Origin: Scytonema millei VB511283
GTDB taxonomy: Bacteria; Cyanobacteriota; Cyanobacteriia; Cyanobacteriales; Chroococcidiopsidaceae
Length of the DNA: 64,000 nt
Assembly: GCF_000817735.3 (NCBI RefSeq)
Contig: NZ_JTJC03000001.1
Location: 877,710 to 941,709 of the forward strand
Reading direction: 5' to 3'
Part shown: piece by piece, positions 26,287 through 35,995 of the stretch
How positions within the stretch are numbered: position 1 is the first letter of the stretch
How the letters are laid out: each line of letters starts with the position of its first letter
Program-made: the position numbers and the translations under genes
The notes under the pieces: model-generated
Databases searched by the model: none
What the model was told of the DNA's origin: nothing
What the model saw: the letters and a program-made list of their open reading frames with translations, nothing else

Positions 26287-27402
26287 ATGCGTGTAGCGAT
26301 CGCGCGAACAATGGCTGAATTTAGCATTGATGTTTATACAAACGGTCTAATTTCAGGACTTAGAGCTGTCCGTCCAGATTGGGAAATTATTGAATTAGCA
26401 CCGCGTTCTTTCGATCGCAGTAGTTCGTCTTTTTCGCTCAGGGTGCGGAAGTACTACGAACGTTTCTGGTGCTATCCTCGTAAAGTTAAACAACAAACAG
26501 CAGATATTTTTCATATTATCGAACCTTGCGACGCTCATCTTGTCTATTGGTTAAAGCAAACTGGTCAACCCGCGATCGTCACTTGTCACGATCTGATTAA
26601 CTTTTTCCACCGGGATAATCTTCAAGGTTCCGTACAATTACCGCTCATTAGTAGAAGTGCTTGGCTCTATGCTGTCAAAGGCATGAAATATGCCGATCGC
26701 GTGATTGCTGTTTCTCATGCAACTGCTAAAGATACAACCCGAATATTAGATATTGAGCCAGCCCGGATTAGTGTTATTCCTAATGCGGTTGAAGCGATAT
26801 TCAGACCTTTACCCAAAGTGGAAGTTGAGTCGTTTCGCGATCGACAGGAAATTCGAGCTGAGACATTTTGTCTGTTAAATGTTGGCGTAAATCATCCCCG
26901 AAAAAATATTTCTACTATTTTACAAGCAGTAGCTATTTTAGTTCAAAAAGGTTTGCCAATACAATTTTGGAAAGTAGGAGCAGATTTTACCAACGAGCAA
27001 AAAGATTTTATTCAAACTCATAACTTAAGTCAATGGATTAAATATTTTGGCAAACCAAAAAAATCTACCCTAATACAGTTATATAATGCTGCTGATGTCC
27101 TAGTTGCACCTTCACTACATGAAGGGTTCGGTATCACTATCTTAGAGGCAATGGCTTGCGGTACTCCAGTCATTACTTCAAACATCTCTGCTATGCCTGA
27201 AGTCGTTGGTGATGCAGGGATTTTAGTTAATCCGAATAGTGCTACGGAAATTGCAGATGCAGTGATGCATTTGCACAAAGATTCTATTTACTACAAAGAA
27301 TTGATTGACAAAAGTTTGAATCGAGTCAAATTATTTACCTGGAAAAAAACAGCAGAGCAAGTTGCTCAAGTTTACGAACAATTATTGACAAGGAGAAAAT
27401 AG
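26287..27402 (+). CDS. Family 4 glycosyltransferase (mannosyltransferase-like)
   Basis: A 371-residue GT-B enzyme: AIVTCHDLINFFHRD, DRVIAVSHATAKDTTRIL and VIPNAVEAIFRPL in the acceptor/hinge region, LLNVGVNHPRKNISTIL as the donor-domain start, and VAPSLHEGFGITILEAMACGTPVI with the EX7E pair. The HDLINF and SHATAKD motifs are typical of the WbaZ/mannosyltransferase-like subgroup. GAGGT precedes the ATG. The methyltransferase gene follows after 2 bp, so the two are likely translated together. Confidence 0.9.
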   Translation: MRVAIARTMAEFSIDVYTNGLISGLRAVRPDWEIIELAPRSFDRSSSSFSLRVRKYYERFWCYPRKVKQQTADIFHIIEPCDAHLVYWLKQTGQPAIVTCHDLINFFHRDNLQGSVQLPLISRSAWLYAVKGMKYADRVIAVSHATAKDTTRILDIEPARISVIPNAVEAIFRPLPKVEVESFRDRQEIRAETFCLLNVGVNHPRKNISTILQAVAILVQKGLPIQFWKVGADFTNEQKDFIQTHNLSQWIKYFGKPKKSTLIQLYNAADVLVAPSLHEGFGITILEAMACGTPVITSNISAMPEVVGDAGILVNPNSATEIADAVMHLHKDSIYYKELIDKSLNRVKLFTWKKTAEQVAQVYEQLLTRRK

Positions 27403-27404
27403 CT

Positions 27405-28046
27405 ATGATTGATTCAAATACCAAAAGCTACGAGGAACTTAATCAGGAGCAGGAGTTTCATGAAACTGATACTTTTACCATAGATCGATACAAGCAGTTT
27501 TTTCGTCACCTATCTATTCATACTAAAACTGTATTAGATGTTGGCTGCAACACAGGAAGAGGTGGAAAAGTTCTAAAAGAATTAAATAGCGAATTACAGC
27601 TCTTCGGCTTAGACTGCCTAAAAAGTAGTTTGAAAAAAATACCTTCTGGAATATACAAACAAAAGATTTGTTCGTACTCGACTGATATAAAAATGGAAAG
27701 CTCATCTGTTGATGGAATAGTTGCTGGTGAGTTTATCGAACACTTATATGATGAAGATATAGAGCGAACTCTTCAGGAGTTTTACCGTTTGCTGAAACCA
27801 AAAGGTAAATTATTACTCACAACACCAAACCCAAATTATCTACTGTTAAAATTGTCCGGCGGTAGCGTGATAGGAGGTGCTCATGTCTCAGAACATTATT
27901 CATTTGAGCTGAAACAGAAATTAAAGCAAATTGGTTTTTTAAAAGTGCAAGTTTTTGGCAGCGGCAAGGTATCTCGTTTACTAAGTGAAAATTTTCCGAT
28001 TCTGGCACTGTATGGGAGTTACTTAATAACGGCAGAGAAATCATAA
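27405..28046 (+). CDS. Class I SAM-dependent methyltransferase
   Basis: A 213-residue methyltransferase, type 11/23. Motif I is VLDVGCNTGRGGKVL, the acidic post-I residue is in LFGLDCLKSSL, and the catalytic-side block is VDGIVAGEFIEHLYDED, with LKPKGKLLLTTPNPNYL. The GEFIEH and TTPN motifs are common in UbiG-like and sugar methyltransferases of polysaccharide loci. GGAG precedes the ATG two bases after the upstream stop. The substrate is likely a saccharide and the position is unknown. Confidence 0.88.
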   Translation: MIDSNTKSYEELNQEQEFHETDTFTIDRYKQFFRHLSIHTKTVLDVGCNTGRGGKVLKELNSELQLFGLDCLKSSLKKIPSGIYKQKICSYSTDIKMESSSVDGIVAGEFIEHLYDEDIERTLQEFYRLLKPKGKLLLTTPNPNYLLLKLSGGSVIGGAHVSEHYSFELKQKLKQIGFLKVQVFGSGKVSRLLSENFPILALYGSYLITAEKS

Positions 28047-28102
28047 ATGCAAGCTTAGATGTATAAACGTACGGAATTGTAAGAGTTGGAGAGAGTAGCT
28101 AA

Positions 28103-28861
28103 ATGATTGCAATGTCTACAAAAGACTTAGTTAGAAAAGCATTGCCTCCCTCGGCTGTCATTCACTTAATGGCGGCGATGCACTATCGTAAAGGTGAGCC
28201 TGAGTTAAAATTTCTGAAATCGCTGGTCGATCGCCAGAAAAATAGTATCGATATTGGGGCAAATAAAGGTATTTACACTTATTTTCTAGCTCGGCTCTCA
28301 CGTCATGTTTTTGCCTACGAACCCAATCCAGAATTAGCAGAATTTATTACTAAATCGGCTCGCTCAAATACAAGTGTTTACGCGATCGCTCTTTCCGATC
28401 GAGAAGGACAAGCAAATCTATCCATACCACTTGTCGATAACTTTTTATACGACCAACTTGGAAGCCTGGAAGCAAAAGCTACTCCTCAAGGGAGTAAAAC
28501 ATATCAAGTTCCATTAAAAAGACTTGACGAACAAGGTCATACAAACGTTGGTTTTATCAAAATTGACGTAGAGGGACATGAAGCAGCCACAATTGACGGA
28601 GCTAAAAATTTACTGTTAACTCAACGCCCAAATCTTCTGATTGAAATCGAGCAGAAACATCATCCCGATCGCGATATTTTCGAGATATTCGCTCAAGTTT
28701 TGAATTTAGGCTATCAAGGTTTCTTCCTGCTAGATGGTAAGCTGAAGAGTTTGGATGAGTTCTCTCCTAAAGAACACCAAAACATCGAAAATTATGCGGG
28801 TTTAGCTTCTTTAGGAAAAACATATATCTGCAATTTTATTTTTCAGCCTTCTCATTGCTAA
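28103..28861 (+). CDS. FkbM-family methyltransferase, second copy
   Basis: A 252-residue FkbM enzyme: SIDIGANKGIYTYFLARLS as motif I, VFAYEPNPELAEF, and VGFIKIDVEGHEAATIDGAKNL as the family block. It ends with IFQPSHC. It differs from the first FkbM protein (12179), with KIDVEGHE here against KIDTEGGD there, so the two probably methylate different positions. GGAGAG lies 12 bases before the ATG. The neighbours are another methyltransferase and a glycosyltransferase. Confidence 0.9.
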   Translation: MIAMSTKDLVRKALPPSAVIHLMAAMHYRKGEPELKFLKSLVDRQKNSIDIGANKGIYTYFLARLSRHVFAYEPNPELAEFITKSARSNTSVYAIALSDREGQANLSIPLVDNFLYDQLGSLEAKATPQGSKTYQVPLKRLDEQGHTNVGFIKIDVEGHEAATIDGAKNLLLTQRPNLLIEIEQKHHPDRDIFEIFAQVLNLGYQGFFLLDGKLKSLDEFSPKEHQNIENYAGLASLGKTYICNFIFQPSHC

Positions 28862-28901
28862 CGTGCAAAAACTTTAACTCCTTTATTTTCAATTCCCGAC
28901 C

Positions 28902-30134
28902 ATGAAAATTTTAATATCTGCATACTCCTGCGAACCAGGTATGGGTTCCGAACCTGGTGTTGGTTGGAATATTGTTCGAGAGGCTGCCAAGTATCATGAA
29001 GTCTGGGTACTCACACGACCGGATGAGAGCCGGGACGCGATCGAGGCAGAACTAGCACGCAACCCTATCCCCAATCTTCACTTCATTTATTTCACCCTCC
29101 CCTTTTGGCACGATAGTCGTCGATGGGGACAATCTGGGGGAATACAACTGCATTATTATCTGTGGCAAATTCAAGCCTATTTTGTTGCTCGTCGCCTGCA
29201 TCAGGAAATTGAGTTTGACCTGAGCCACCACGTTACTTTTGTAAAATACTCCAATCCTTGCTTTCTGTCCCTACTACCAATTCCTCTCGTATGGGGACCA
29301 GTGGGGGGTGGAGAGTCTGCACCAATCACTTTCTGGCAAGATTTTAGCTTCAAAGCCAAAATTTATGAAATTATCCGTAGCTTAGTGCGCAAGTTGGGAG
29401 AAATAGATCCATTTGTACATCTTACTGTTAAGAACACTACTGTCGTCCGAGCAACAACTCAAGATACAGCCGCGCGACTTTACAAACTGGGTGCAAGACA
29501 AGTGCAGATTCTACCTGAATCAGGATTATCTGAGGAAGACATAGCACATCTCGGTCAATATGAAATGTCTGACGAACCAACAGTCAAGTTTATCAGTATC
29601 GGTAGACTCCTACACTGGAAAGGCTTTCATTTGGGACTGCGTGCCTTCGCTCAGGCAAATCTACCCAATACAGAGTACTGGATTGTTGGAGAAGGACCGG
29701 AATGCGATCGCCTGCAAATTTTGGCACAAGATTTAGGCATCGATCGTAAAGTCAAATTTTGGGGCAAATTACCGCGAGAAAAAGCTTTAGACCTCTTAGG
29801 AGATTGCCACGTACTAGTTCATCCCAGTCTACACGATTCTGGAGGATGGGTATGCATGGAAGCAATGGCAGCAGGTCGTCCCGTTCTCTGTCTGGATTTA
29901 GGAGGACCAGCAATTCAAGTTACAGATGAAACTGGTTTTAAAGTTCCAGCTCTCGAACCATACCAAGCAGTACGGGACTTAGCAGCAAGCATGATTCACT
30001 TAGCTCAAGATCCGGAATTGAGAATGAGTATGGGTTTTGCCGGACGAAATCGAGTCAGTAAAAACTATAGCTGGAATATTGTCGGCAAAGATTTGAATCA
30101 GTTATATAGGAATGTTTTGTCGCAGACAAACTGA
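28902..30134 (+). CDS. Family 4 glycosyltransferase
   Basis: A 410-residue GT-B enzyme. The N-terminal motif ILISAYSCEPGMGSEPGVGWN is the conserved glycine-rich opening of this GT4 subgroup. FDLSHHVTFVKYSNPCFL and LVWGPVGGGESAP follow in the acceptor domain. The donor domain has FISIGRLLHWKGFHLGLRAF and VLVHPSLHDSGGWVCMEAMAAGRPVLCLDLGGPA. Here the usual first Glu of EX7E is a Ser/Gly-rich HDSGGW, as in other members of this subgroup. A sugar donor cannot be assigned. Confidence 0.9.
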   Translation: MKILISAYSCEPGMGSEPGVGWNIVREAAKYHEVWVLTRPDESRDAIEAELARNPIPNLHFIYFTLPFWHDSRRWGQSGGIQLHYYLWQIQAYFVARRLHQEIEFDLSHHVTFVKYSNPCFLSLLPIPLVWGPVGGGESAPITFWQDFSFKAKIYEIIRSLVRKLGEIDPFVHLTVKNTTVVRATTQDTAARLYKLGARQVQILPESGLSEEDIAHLGQYEMSDEPTVKFISIGRLLHWKGFHLGLRAFAQANLPNTEYWIVGEGPECDRLQILAQDLGIDRKVKFWGKLPREKALDLLGDCHVLVHPSLHDSGGWVCMEAMAAGRPVLCLDLGGPAIQVTDETGFKVPALEPYQAVRDLAASMIHLAQDPELRMSMGFAGRNRVSKNYSWNIVGKDLNQLYRNVLSQTN

Positions 30135-30202
30135 TTAATGGTCGATCTGCAACAAACCGATCGATCTTATTCTCAATACACATTTCATAGGGACATCTCG
30201 AT

Positions 30203-31429
30203 ATGCACATTCTCATTGCTGCCTTACACAGACCTGCAAAACCAACTGGTGTTTGCAGACACGCCGCAAATCTAGCTCAATGCCTAGCGGATACAAAAGA
30301 AGTAACTCAAGTGAGTTTGATTGTAGGAACATGGCAAAAGCATTATTTTGAAACATTTTTTAGCTCAAAAAAAATTGATTTAATTGACGTAGATCTTGAC
30401 AATACTGCATTGGCGAGAAACATGTGGTTTTTGTTTGGTTTACCGAAACTAGCTAATCGTCTCTCGCCTGACTTAGTTTACATGTCATTTCCTTTGCCCT
30501 TTCTGCGATCGCTGTTTTCATCTCCTGTAGTTTCTACAATTCACGATCTATATCCTTACGAAAATCCTGAAGTTTTTGGGTATCCAAATGCAATTTTTAA
30601 CCGTTTGTTTCTGAAACAATGCATCACAAATAGCGACGGTCTTGCTTGCGTATCTAAATCTACTTTGAACAGTTTAAAATCGTATTTCCCAAATCTGCAC
30701 TCTCGCCAGCTTGTCACTGTGATTTATAACTACGTAAGCTTAGGGCGAGCGCCCGAGCGTTTGTCAAACCAATTACCGATCGACGAGCGCGATTCTTTTT
30801 TACTGTGTGTTGCTCAGCATCGCAAAAATAAAAATATCGACATAGCAATTCAAGCATTTTCATTTTTAATTAATAACAAAGATTTAAACAATACAACCAA
30901 ATTAGTTATTGTTGGTAACAATGGTCCTGAAACCGAAAAACTTCATCAGTTAATCGATCGGCTATCCCTGCAAGAGAGAGTCTTACTACTTGACTCTATT
31001 AGAGATAGTGAATTATGTTGGTTATATCAACACTGTAAAATGTTTGTTGCTCCTTCGTCGCAGGAGGGTTTTTGTTTACCTCTAGCAGAAGCTCTCCATT
31101 TTTCCTGTAGGATAGTTTGTTCGGATATACCGATATTTAGAGAAATTGGTTCTTCTCGTTGTATTTACTTCGAGCTGCAAGGCGATCCAGCGATCAATCT
31201 CTCTCAAGCCATAATTCATGCTTTAGAAAAACCGCTGAACAAAGCATCGAAAGACATTCGTTTTTCTAAATCAGATGTAGCTGCTCGTTATCTAGATTTT
31301 TACTCGGCGATCGCGCAAAATAGTCAATCGCAGGTAGGTATCTTACCACAAGTACAATCTAGTTTTGAGAAATTAGGAGACAAACGCCAAGAACGCTCTA
31401 CATCTAAAGTGAAAAGCTTCAATCGATAA
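30203..31429 (+). CDS. Family 4 glycosyltransferase
   Basis: A 408-residue GT-B enzyme: HILIAALHRPAKPTGVCRHA opening, VSTIHDLYPYENPEVFGYP, LACVSKSTLNSLKSYFP and VIYNYVSLGRAPE in the first domain, then FLLCVAQHRKNKNIDIAIQA and CKMFVAPSSQEGFCLPLAEALHFSCRIVCSD with the EX7E motif in the second. The C-terminal 40 residues are polar and low in structure. GGGACA lies upstream of the ATG. It is the last glycosyltransferase before the polymerase. Confidence 0.9.
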   Translation: MHILIAALHRPAKPTGVCRHAANLAQCLADTKEVTQVSLIVGTWQKHYFETFFSSKKIDLIDVDLDNTALARNMWFLFGLPKLANRLSPDLVYMSFPLPFLRSLFSSPVVSTIHDLYPYENPEVFGYPNAIFNRLFLKQCITNSDGLACVSKSTLNSLKSYFPNLHSRQLVTVIYNYVSLGRAPERLSNQLPIDERDSFLLCVAQHRKNKNIDIAIQAFSFLINNKDLNNTTKLVIVGNNGPETEKLHQLIDRLSLQERVLLLDSIRDSELCWLYQHCKMFVAPSSQEGFCLPLAEALHFSCRIVCSDIPIFREIGSSRCIYFELQGDPAINLSQAIIHALEKPLNKASKDIRFSKSDVAARYLDFYSAIAQNSQSQVGILPQVQSSFEKLGDKRQERSTSKVKSFNR

Positions 31430-31463
31430 CTCTAGATATTTAGCGATGCAGGGAGATGAATAG

Positions 31464-32888
31464 ATGCCACCTTTGCCTCAAAACATGGATTTAGCAATCG
31501 GCACTACAACCGTAACAAAAAAGAAGCGAATTATTAAGAGTTCGTTTCTCATATTTTTTGCCTTTGCTACTGCTTTTTACTCTCGAATTTTCTGTACCTT
31601 AACTCGCGCTCCTTCAGTTCTTAATTTTTTGCACTTTGCCACAGTTGGATTTGCTGTTGTCGTGGCATTAGTGTCTAGCCGCAGTCGCGATCGCAAGCAA
31701 ATCGCGATCGTCAGAGCGCTTTTAATCGGCATTCTCACTCTATTCGGATCTATGCTCGTCAGCGCTCTCGTTAATAATGCAGGGTTAGTCAATGTCATTT
31801 TTAATTTTTTAATTCTTGGCGAACCTTTCATATTTTTGTTGGCAATGGTTGCCATACCTGTATCATCAGCAACCCTGCAACAATGGAAAAAATGGTTTGT
31901 CATCTCTGCCTGCATTAATCTAGTTTTAGCCATTGCTCAGAAGTTTCTCTTAAGTGCGGGGCTTCTAGCTGCGGTTGCTGACTCCTCTTTACGCAGTGTC
32001 GATCGAGGACAACAAGATGCTACAGATGGGGTTCAAGGAGTCTTTTTTATGACAGGGGCTGGTGCTTACGTGTCAGCCGCAGTGTCAGTTAGCTTTGCTT
32101 TATATATTTTTTTCTATGTCAAATCTTTACCATTGTGGCTGAGATTGTTAGGGTTGGTTGGCGCAGTTTATCAGATATTACTTTCTGACACAAAACAGGT
32201 AGTGTTAACTTCAGTATTAGCATGGATGCTGTTAGGTCTAAGTCAAACTCAGAATGTGAAAAAGTTTTTGATGTATGCGACCTGTATCATTCTGGCGCTC
32301 GCTACTTTTGTCTGGGCTGCATATAATCTAGAAGCTTTTGAAGTGTATAAATATTGGTTTTCCCGCTCGGATGTATATGAGACTTCTGATACTGGCGGAC
32401 TTGCCGTTAAAATGCAAGGAATTCATATGGTACTCGCCCACTGGCGATCGCCCTTAAATTGGTTATTTGGTCTGGGACCAGGGCATACACTCGGTAGATT
32501 AGGCGGGTGGTCAATTAAAGAATATTGGAGCCTATTAAGCCCATTAGGAGCGACAGATCCTCCTTTTTATGACGAGATTTGGAAGTTTATCCGTGGCAAT
32601 TGGATTGCTATGACCACAACTTTGTACGTTCCTTTATTCAGTTGGGCGGGTATTTGGGGAGATTTAGGTTGGTTTGGACTAGGAACTTATTTGTATCTTG
32701 GCTTCATTGTGTGGCGCAACCTTTGTTTAGACGATTTAAGTAGATTTCTCGTACTGACTGTAGCGGTTTATGGTTTTTTTCTAACTCAAATGGAGGAACC
32801 AGGTTTTATGCTATCCATCGCTGCTTTAATCGGTTTGCGATGGCATGAGAAAAGGCAACTATCACAGATGACAAGAAAAATTATCTAG
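31464..32888 (+). CDS. Wzy/O-antigen ligase-like polymerase
   Basis: A 474-residue polytopic membrane protein with about 10-12 hydrophobic segments. A large periplasmic loop lies between NLEAFEVYKYWFSRSDVYE and WIAMTTTLYVPLFSW, containing LNWLFGLGPGHTLGRLGGW, the type of loop found in the Wzy/WaaL superfamily. LLSDTKQVVLTS is the conserved segment before it. It would polymerise flipped repeat units in the periplasm. Ligase versus polymerase cannot be separated by sequence; the presence of Wzx and Wzc-like genes favours polymerase. Its stop is 6 bp from the end of the convergent beta-helix gene. Confidence 0.8.
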   Translation: MPPLPQNMDLAIGTTTVTKKKRIIKSSFLIFFAFATAFYSRIFCTLTRAPSVLNFLHFATVGFAVVVALVSSRSRDRKQIAIVRALLIGILTLFGSMLVSALVNNAGLVNVIFNFLILGEPFIFLLAMVAIPVSSATLQQWKKWFVISACINLVLAIAQKFLLSAGLLAAVADSSLRSVDRGQQDATDGVQGVFFMTGAGAYVSAAVSVSFALYIFFYVKSLPLWLRLLGLVGAVYQILLSDTKQVVLTSVLAWMLLGLSQTQNVKKFLMYATCIILALATFVWAAYNLEAFEVYKYWFSRSDVYETSDTGGLAVKMQGIHMVLAHWRSPLNWLFGLGPGHTLGRLGGWSIKEYWSLLSPLGATDPPFYDEIWKFIRGNWIAMTTTLYVPLFSWAGIWGDLGWFGLGTYLYLGFIVWRNLCLDDLSRFLVLTVAVYGFFLTQMEEPGFMLSIAALIGLRWHEKRQLSQMTRKII

Positions 32889-32894
32889 CCATTT

Positions 32895-34841
32895 TTACCG
32901 TTGCACTCTAGAGCCAGCTTTCCAAACTTTTGCGTCCCGTTCGTATGCCCCGATATCGGGGGCGCTACCCACGAACCCATCTGTCACCCCAGTAATTGCC
33001 ATGCCTGCATCGATCGCAGGCGAACCAGATTGCAAAGTGAAATCTGGGAGAGATTTTGAATCTGTTGTTGTAGTTTTGGTGAACTTTGGATCGGTTGACT
33101 GGAATAAATTGTGAGACTGTTGGCTGGCAGTTATACTCGTCGAACTCCGAAAAATATTGTTGCGAGCTTCAACAGTGTTATCTGTATATATTGAACCGAG
33201 AAACGTATTGTTGAAAATCCGATTGTATCCGCGCGGACTACCTGCGACTAGATAAAAGCTATCTTTGCCCCCTGTAATGTTCCATACAACATTATGGTGA
33301 ATTGTACTGTTGTAGCTTTCAATATCTAAATAGATGCCTCGCGTTCCCCAAAACGGACTGAATGCTTGAGTATCTCGAATCCAATTGTGATGAATCGCTC
33401 CACCTGCAAGATTAACGTAGCAACAGATATAGATTGCTCCCAAGTCGGTACTCAACATGCCAAAGCGAGAGATATCGTTGTAAGCAATATCGATTTTGTT
33501 ACCATCAAAACCTGCAGTATGCCAATCAAAACTGATGGCATCGCGTCCAGCTGCTTCGATTGTATTGTAAGTAATCCGGTGACCAGTACCATTAATGCGG
33601 ATTGGGGCGGCGTAAGATGCCATGTAATTGCTGTTAGCAATAATATTATTCGTCACTCTGTGTCCCGTGCCTTCTAACAATACGCCATTGCCAGAACTCC
33701 ATTCCACGATTGAGTTTTTCAGCGTATGCTTGCTACCCCGCAATTGAATCCCAGTGTCGTGTGCGTGAGATGCAACGATTAAACCATCATCAGAGTTAGG
33801 CGCTTGTTCGGACTTCGGTAATGGTGGTAGGGTCATGTGGTGCGATACGTACTTGGCGCGGATGCCGTCCATCACGATACCTTGGCTTGCATCACTGGTA
33901 GTCACTGTACTGGCAAAAAGCTTCAAATTACGCAGTACGATATAAGAGCGATCGCCCAGATCGAAAGCAAAATTACGCTGCTTGACCTCTACTGAGTTAG
34001 GGTTTGTACCACCTAAAGTCCAAAGATAGAGGGTGCGATCGCTACCATCATAAAACCATTCGCCTTCGCTATCGAGCAGCCCCAGCTTGCCAACTAGATA
34101 GAACCAATATCCACCTCGATCCCAAGGGGCAGTCATTTGTGCCGTCAGCTTTCCTGCCGTACCACCTGTTATCGTCCCCGTGCGGGTAACATACCAATCA
34201 TTCGTCCATACCGTAGCACCAGCCCAACCTTCTGCTAAATTGGGAATTTCAGCGTTTTCTACGATCGCCGCATTACCACCCTGGCTTTTCACGCCACCAC
34301 CCGCCAGTTTCGGACGCAACGGATCTCTTCCCGTGTTGGGCCACCGCGCTTCCGGCATCATCTCCCCATTGACAAACACTTGATTGGCAAAAAAGCCCGT
34401 ATCGTTATATCTATTTGTGGGTAAAGACGCATTCGCACGGAAAATAGAACCGCGAAACACCTGCCATCCCTCAACCGGATTCGCACCGGAGATCGTTACG
34501 TCCTCTTTGTTGTACGCTGCAAATGTTATCGGTGTCGTCGATGATGTCCCTGAATTTGCGGGGCGAACTGTTTCGCGATAAATTCCAGCTCTTAATAAGC
34601 AGGAGTCACCAGGCTGAGCGACATTAGCACACTTTTGCACTGTTTGAAATGGCTGCTCCAGCGTACCGGGATTATTATCTGAACCTGTTGGGGCGACGAA
34701 ATACTCAAGAGTAATATTCGCAGCATCGAGTGGCGAACTACTGAGTAAATATCCATGCGGATTATGAGAGCGATCCGAGGCAGATATACTGAAGCTGATC
34801 AGAATACCAGTGGCAAACAATAAAATTCTAAACTTATTCAT
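32895..34841 (-). CDS. Secreted right-handed parallel beta-helix protein
   Basis: A 648-residue exported protein when started at ATG 34841, where a clean signal peptide begins (MNKFRILLFATGILISFSIS, cleavage near ASA/ASD). The frame is open to 34973, but the extra 44 residues would bury the signal. The mature start, YFVAPTGSDNNPGTLEQPFQTVQKC, is the typical opening of DUF1565/pectate-lyase-like right-handed beta-helix proteins. Coil repeats follow (IQLRGSKHTLKNSIVEWSSG, VLLEGTGHRVTNNIIANSN, IRINGTGHRITYNTIEAAG). A polysaccharide lyase or epimerase role on the locus product is plausible but not shown. The C-terminal SPAIDAGMAI..DIGAYERD is the family-typical end. Confidence 0.85.
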   Translation of the reverse strand: MNKFRILLFATGILISFSISASDRSHNPHGYLLSSSPLDAANITLEYFVAPTGSDNNPGTLEQPFQTVQKCANVAQPGDSCLLRAGIYRETVRPANSGTSSTTPITFAAYNKEDVTISGANPVEGWQVFRGSIFRANASLPTNRYNDTGFFANQVFVNGEMMPEARWPNTGRDPLRPKLAGGGVKSQGGNAAIVENAEIPNLAEGWAGATVWTNDWYVTRTGTITGGTAGKLTAQMTAPWDRGGYWFYLVGKLGLLDSEGEWFYDGSDRTLYLWTLGGTNPNSVEVKQRNFAFDLGDRSYIVLRNLKLFASTVTTSDASQGIVMDGIRAKYVSHHMTLPPLPKSEQAPNSDDGLIVASHAHDTGIQLRGSKHTLKNSIVEWSSGNGVLLEGTGHRVTNNIIANSNYMASYAAPIRINGTGHRITYNTIEAAGRDAISFDWHTAGFDGNKIDIAYNDISRFGMLSTDLGAIYICCYVNLAGGAIHHNWIRDTQAFSPFWGTRGIYLDIESYNSTIHHNVVWNITGGKDSFYLVAGSPRGYNRIFNNTFLGSIYTDNTVEARNNIFRSSTSITASQQSHNLFQSTDPKFTKTTTTDSKSLPDFTLQSGSPAIDAGMAITGVTDGFVGSAPDIGAYERDAKVWKAGSRVQR

Positions 34842-34994
34842 GCGATCGCCCGTGAAGCCATAGCTCGGAGTACATTTATGTTGAAATGGCTGAAAGTTAG
34901 TGCCATCGTATTCACGGAATACTTGAGTGCTGGATAAATTTTTGATTGTTTTAACTAGGTGGTGCAAATACAAGTACGGGTAAAGAGTGAGGAA

Positions 34995-35771
34995 TTATAA
35001 ACGAAAAACTTTTCCCTCGATGCTGATTACCCAAGGAGTACCATTCGGTTCGACTGCGATGCCAGTAGCAGCACCAGGGAGTGTCGTCCACTTAGAACCT
35101 TGGCGCGAAAGTATTTCAAAACCACCAGCGCCAGCTGGCTTACAGCCTAGTATCCAAGCTGAGCCATTTTCTCCGACTCCGATATCCTTTGCACAACCAG
35201 AAATTTGTTGCCAACTGTTGCCACTGCGTTTGTAAATCTGTCCGCTGGAATTGACAATCCAAGGAGTACCATTCGGTTCGACTGCTATGCGTGCAGCAGC
35301 GCCTTCAACTTGATTCCATTGTGAGTTTTGCCAAGAAAAAATTTCAAAATCCTTAGCTCCAACTTGCTTGCAACCCAGTACCCAAACAGAGTCATTTCCT
35401 ACTGCAATATCCCTCGCACAACCTGCAACTTGTTCCCATTGATTATTACCTTTACCTCTATAGATTTGTCCGCTGGAGTTAGTTATCCAAGGAGTACCAT
35501 TTGGTTCGACTGCTATGTCGCTACCAAAACCTGTCATCATATCCCACTTAGAACCGTTCCAGGTAAACAAGTAAAAATCACCAGCATCATTTGCTTTACC
35601 GCAACCTACCATCCACGCAGAAGTATTATTGCCAACTCCAAGATCTTTTGCGCACACCCCAGGAAACTGCTTCTGTACCGATGTTGCTCGATCTGCGCAT
35701 TGGGTAGTTACGGATGCTAAACATGACAAAACAATGATTTTAAAAATCGTTCGTCCCAGTTGAAAACGCAT
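34995..35771 (-). CDS. Secreted tectonin-type beta-propeller protein
   Basis: A 258-residue protein with an N-terminal signal (FKIIVLSCLASVTTQC), followed by three repeats of 76 residues. Each holds two tectonin-like blades: one with AVEPNGTPWI..SSGQIY, the other with CAKDIGVG..AWILGC. The DNA of the repeats is offset by exactly 228 bp (CCAAGGAGTACCATT at 35031, 35259 and 35487). The six blades would close one propeller. Each double blade has a Cys pair about 16-18 residues apart, a likely disulfide in an extracytoplasmic protein. Tectonins are lectin-like; sugar binding is inference. It lies 153 bp upstream of the beta-helix gene on the same strand. Confidence 0.85.
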   Translation of the reverse strand: MRFQLGRTIFKIIVLSCLASVTTQCADRATSVQKQFPGVCAKDLGVGNNTSAWMVGCGKANDAGDFYLFTWNGSKWDMMTGFGSDIAVEPNGTPWITNSSGQIYRGKGNNQWEQVAGCARDIAVGNDSVWVLGCKQVGAKDFEIFSWQNSQWNQVEGAAARIAVEPNGTPWIVNSSGQIYKRSGNSWQQISGCAKDIGVGENGSAWILGCKPAGAGGFEILSRQGSKWTTLPGAATGIAVEPNGTPWVISIEGKVFRL

Positions 35772-35995
35772 AGATGGTTAATTGAATTATATGATTTGTA
35801 TGGTGGAAAAATTTGCTATTTCGATCGCATCTTTATATATCTATCATCAGATACTTGTCCTTGCAGAAGAAAAAAAATAAGAGATATTTTATAATCGATT
35901 CCTAGTCGAGTGTTGCGATCGCCATAGCTACGATCGCAGTTGTTACAGATAAGATCGAGAGAGAAAAGCGCGATCGCACTCAACTGAGACTCAAA

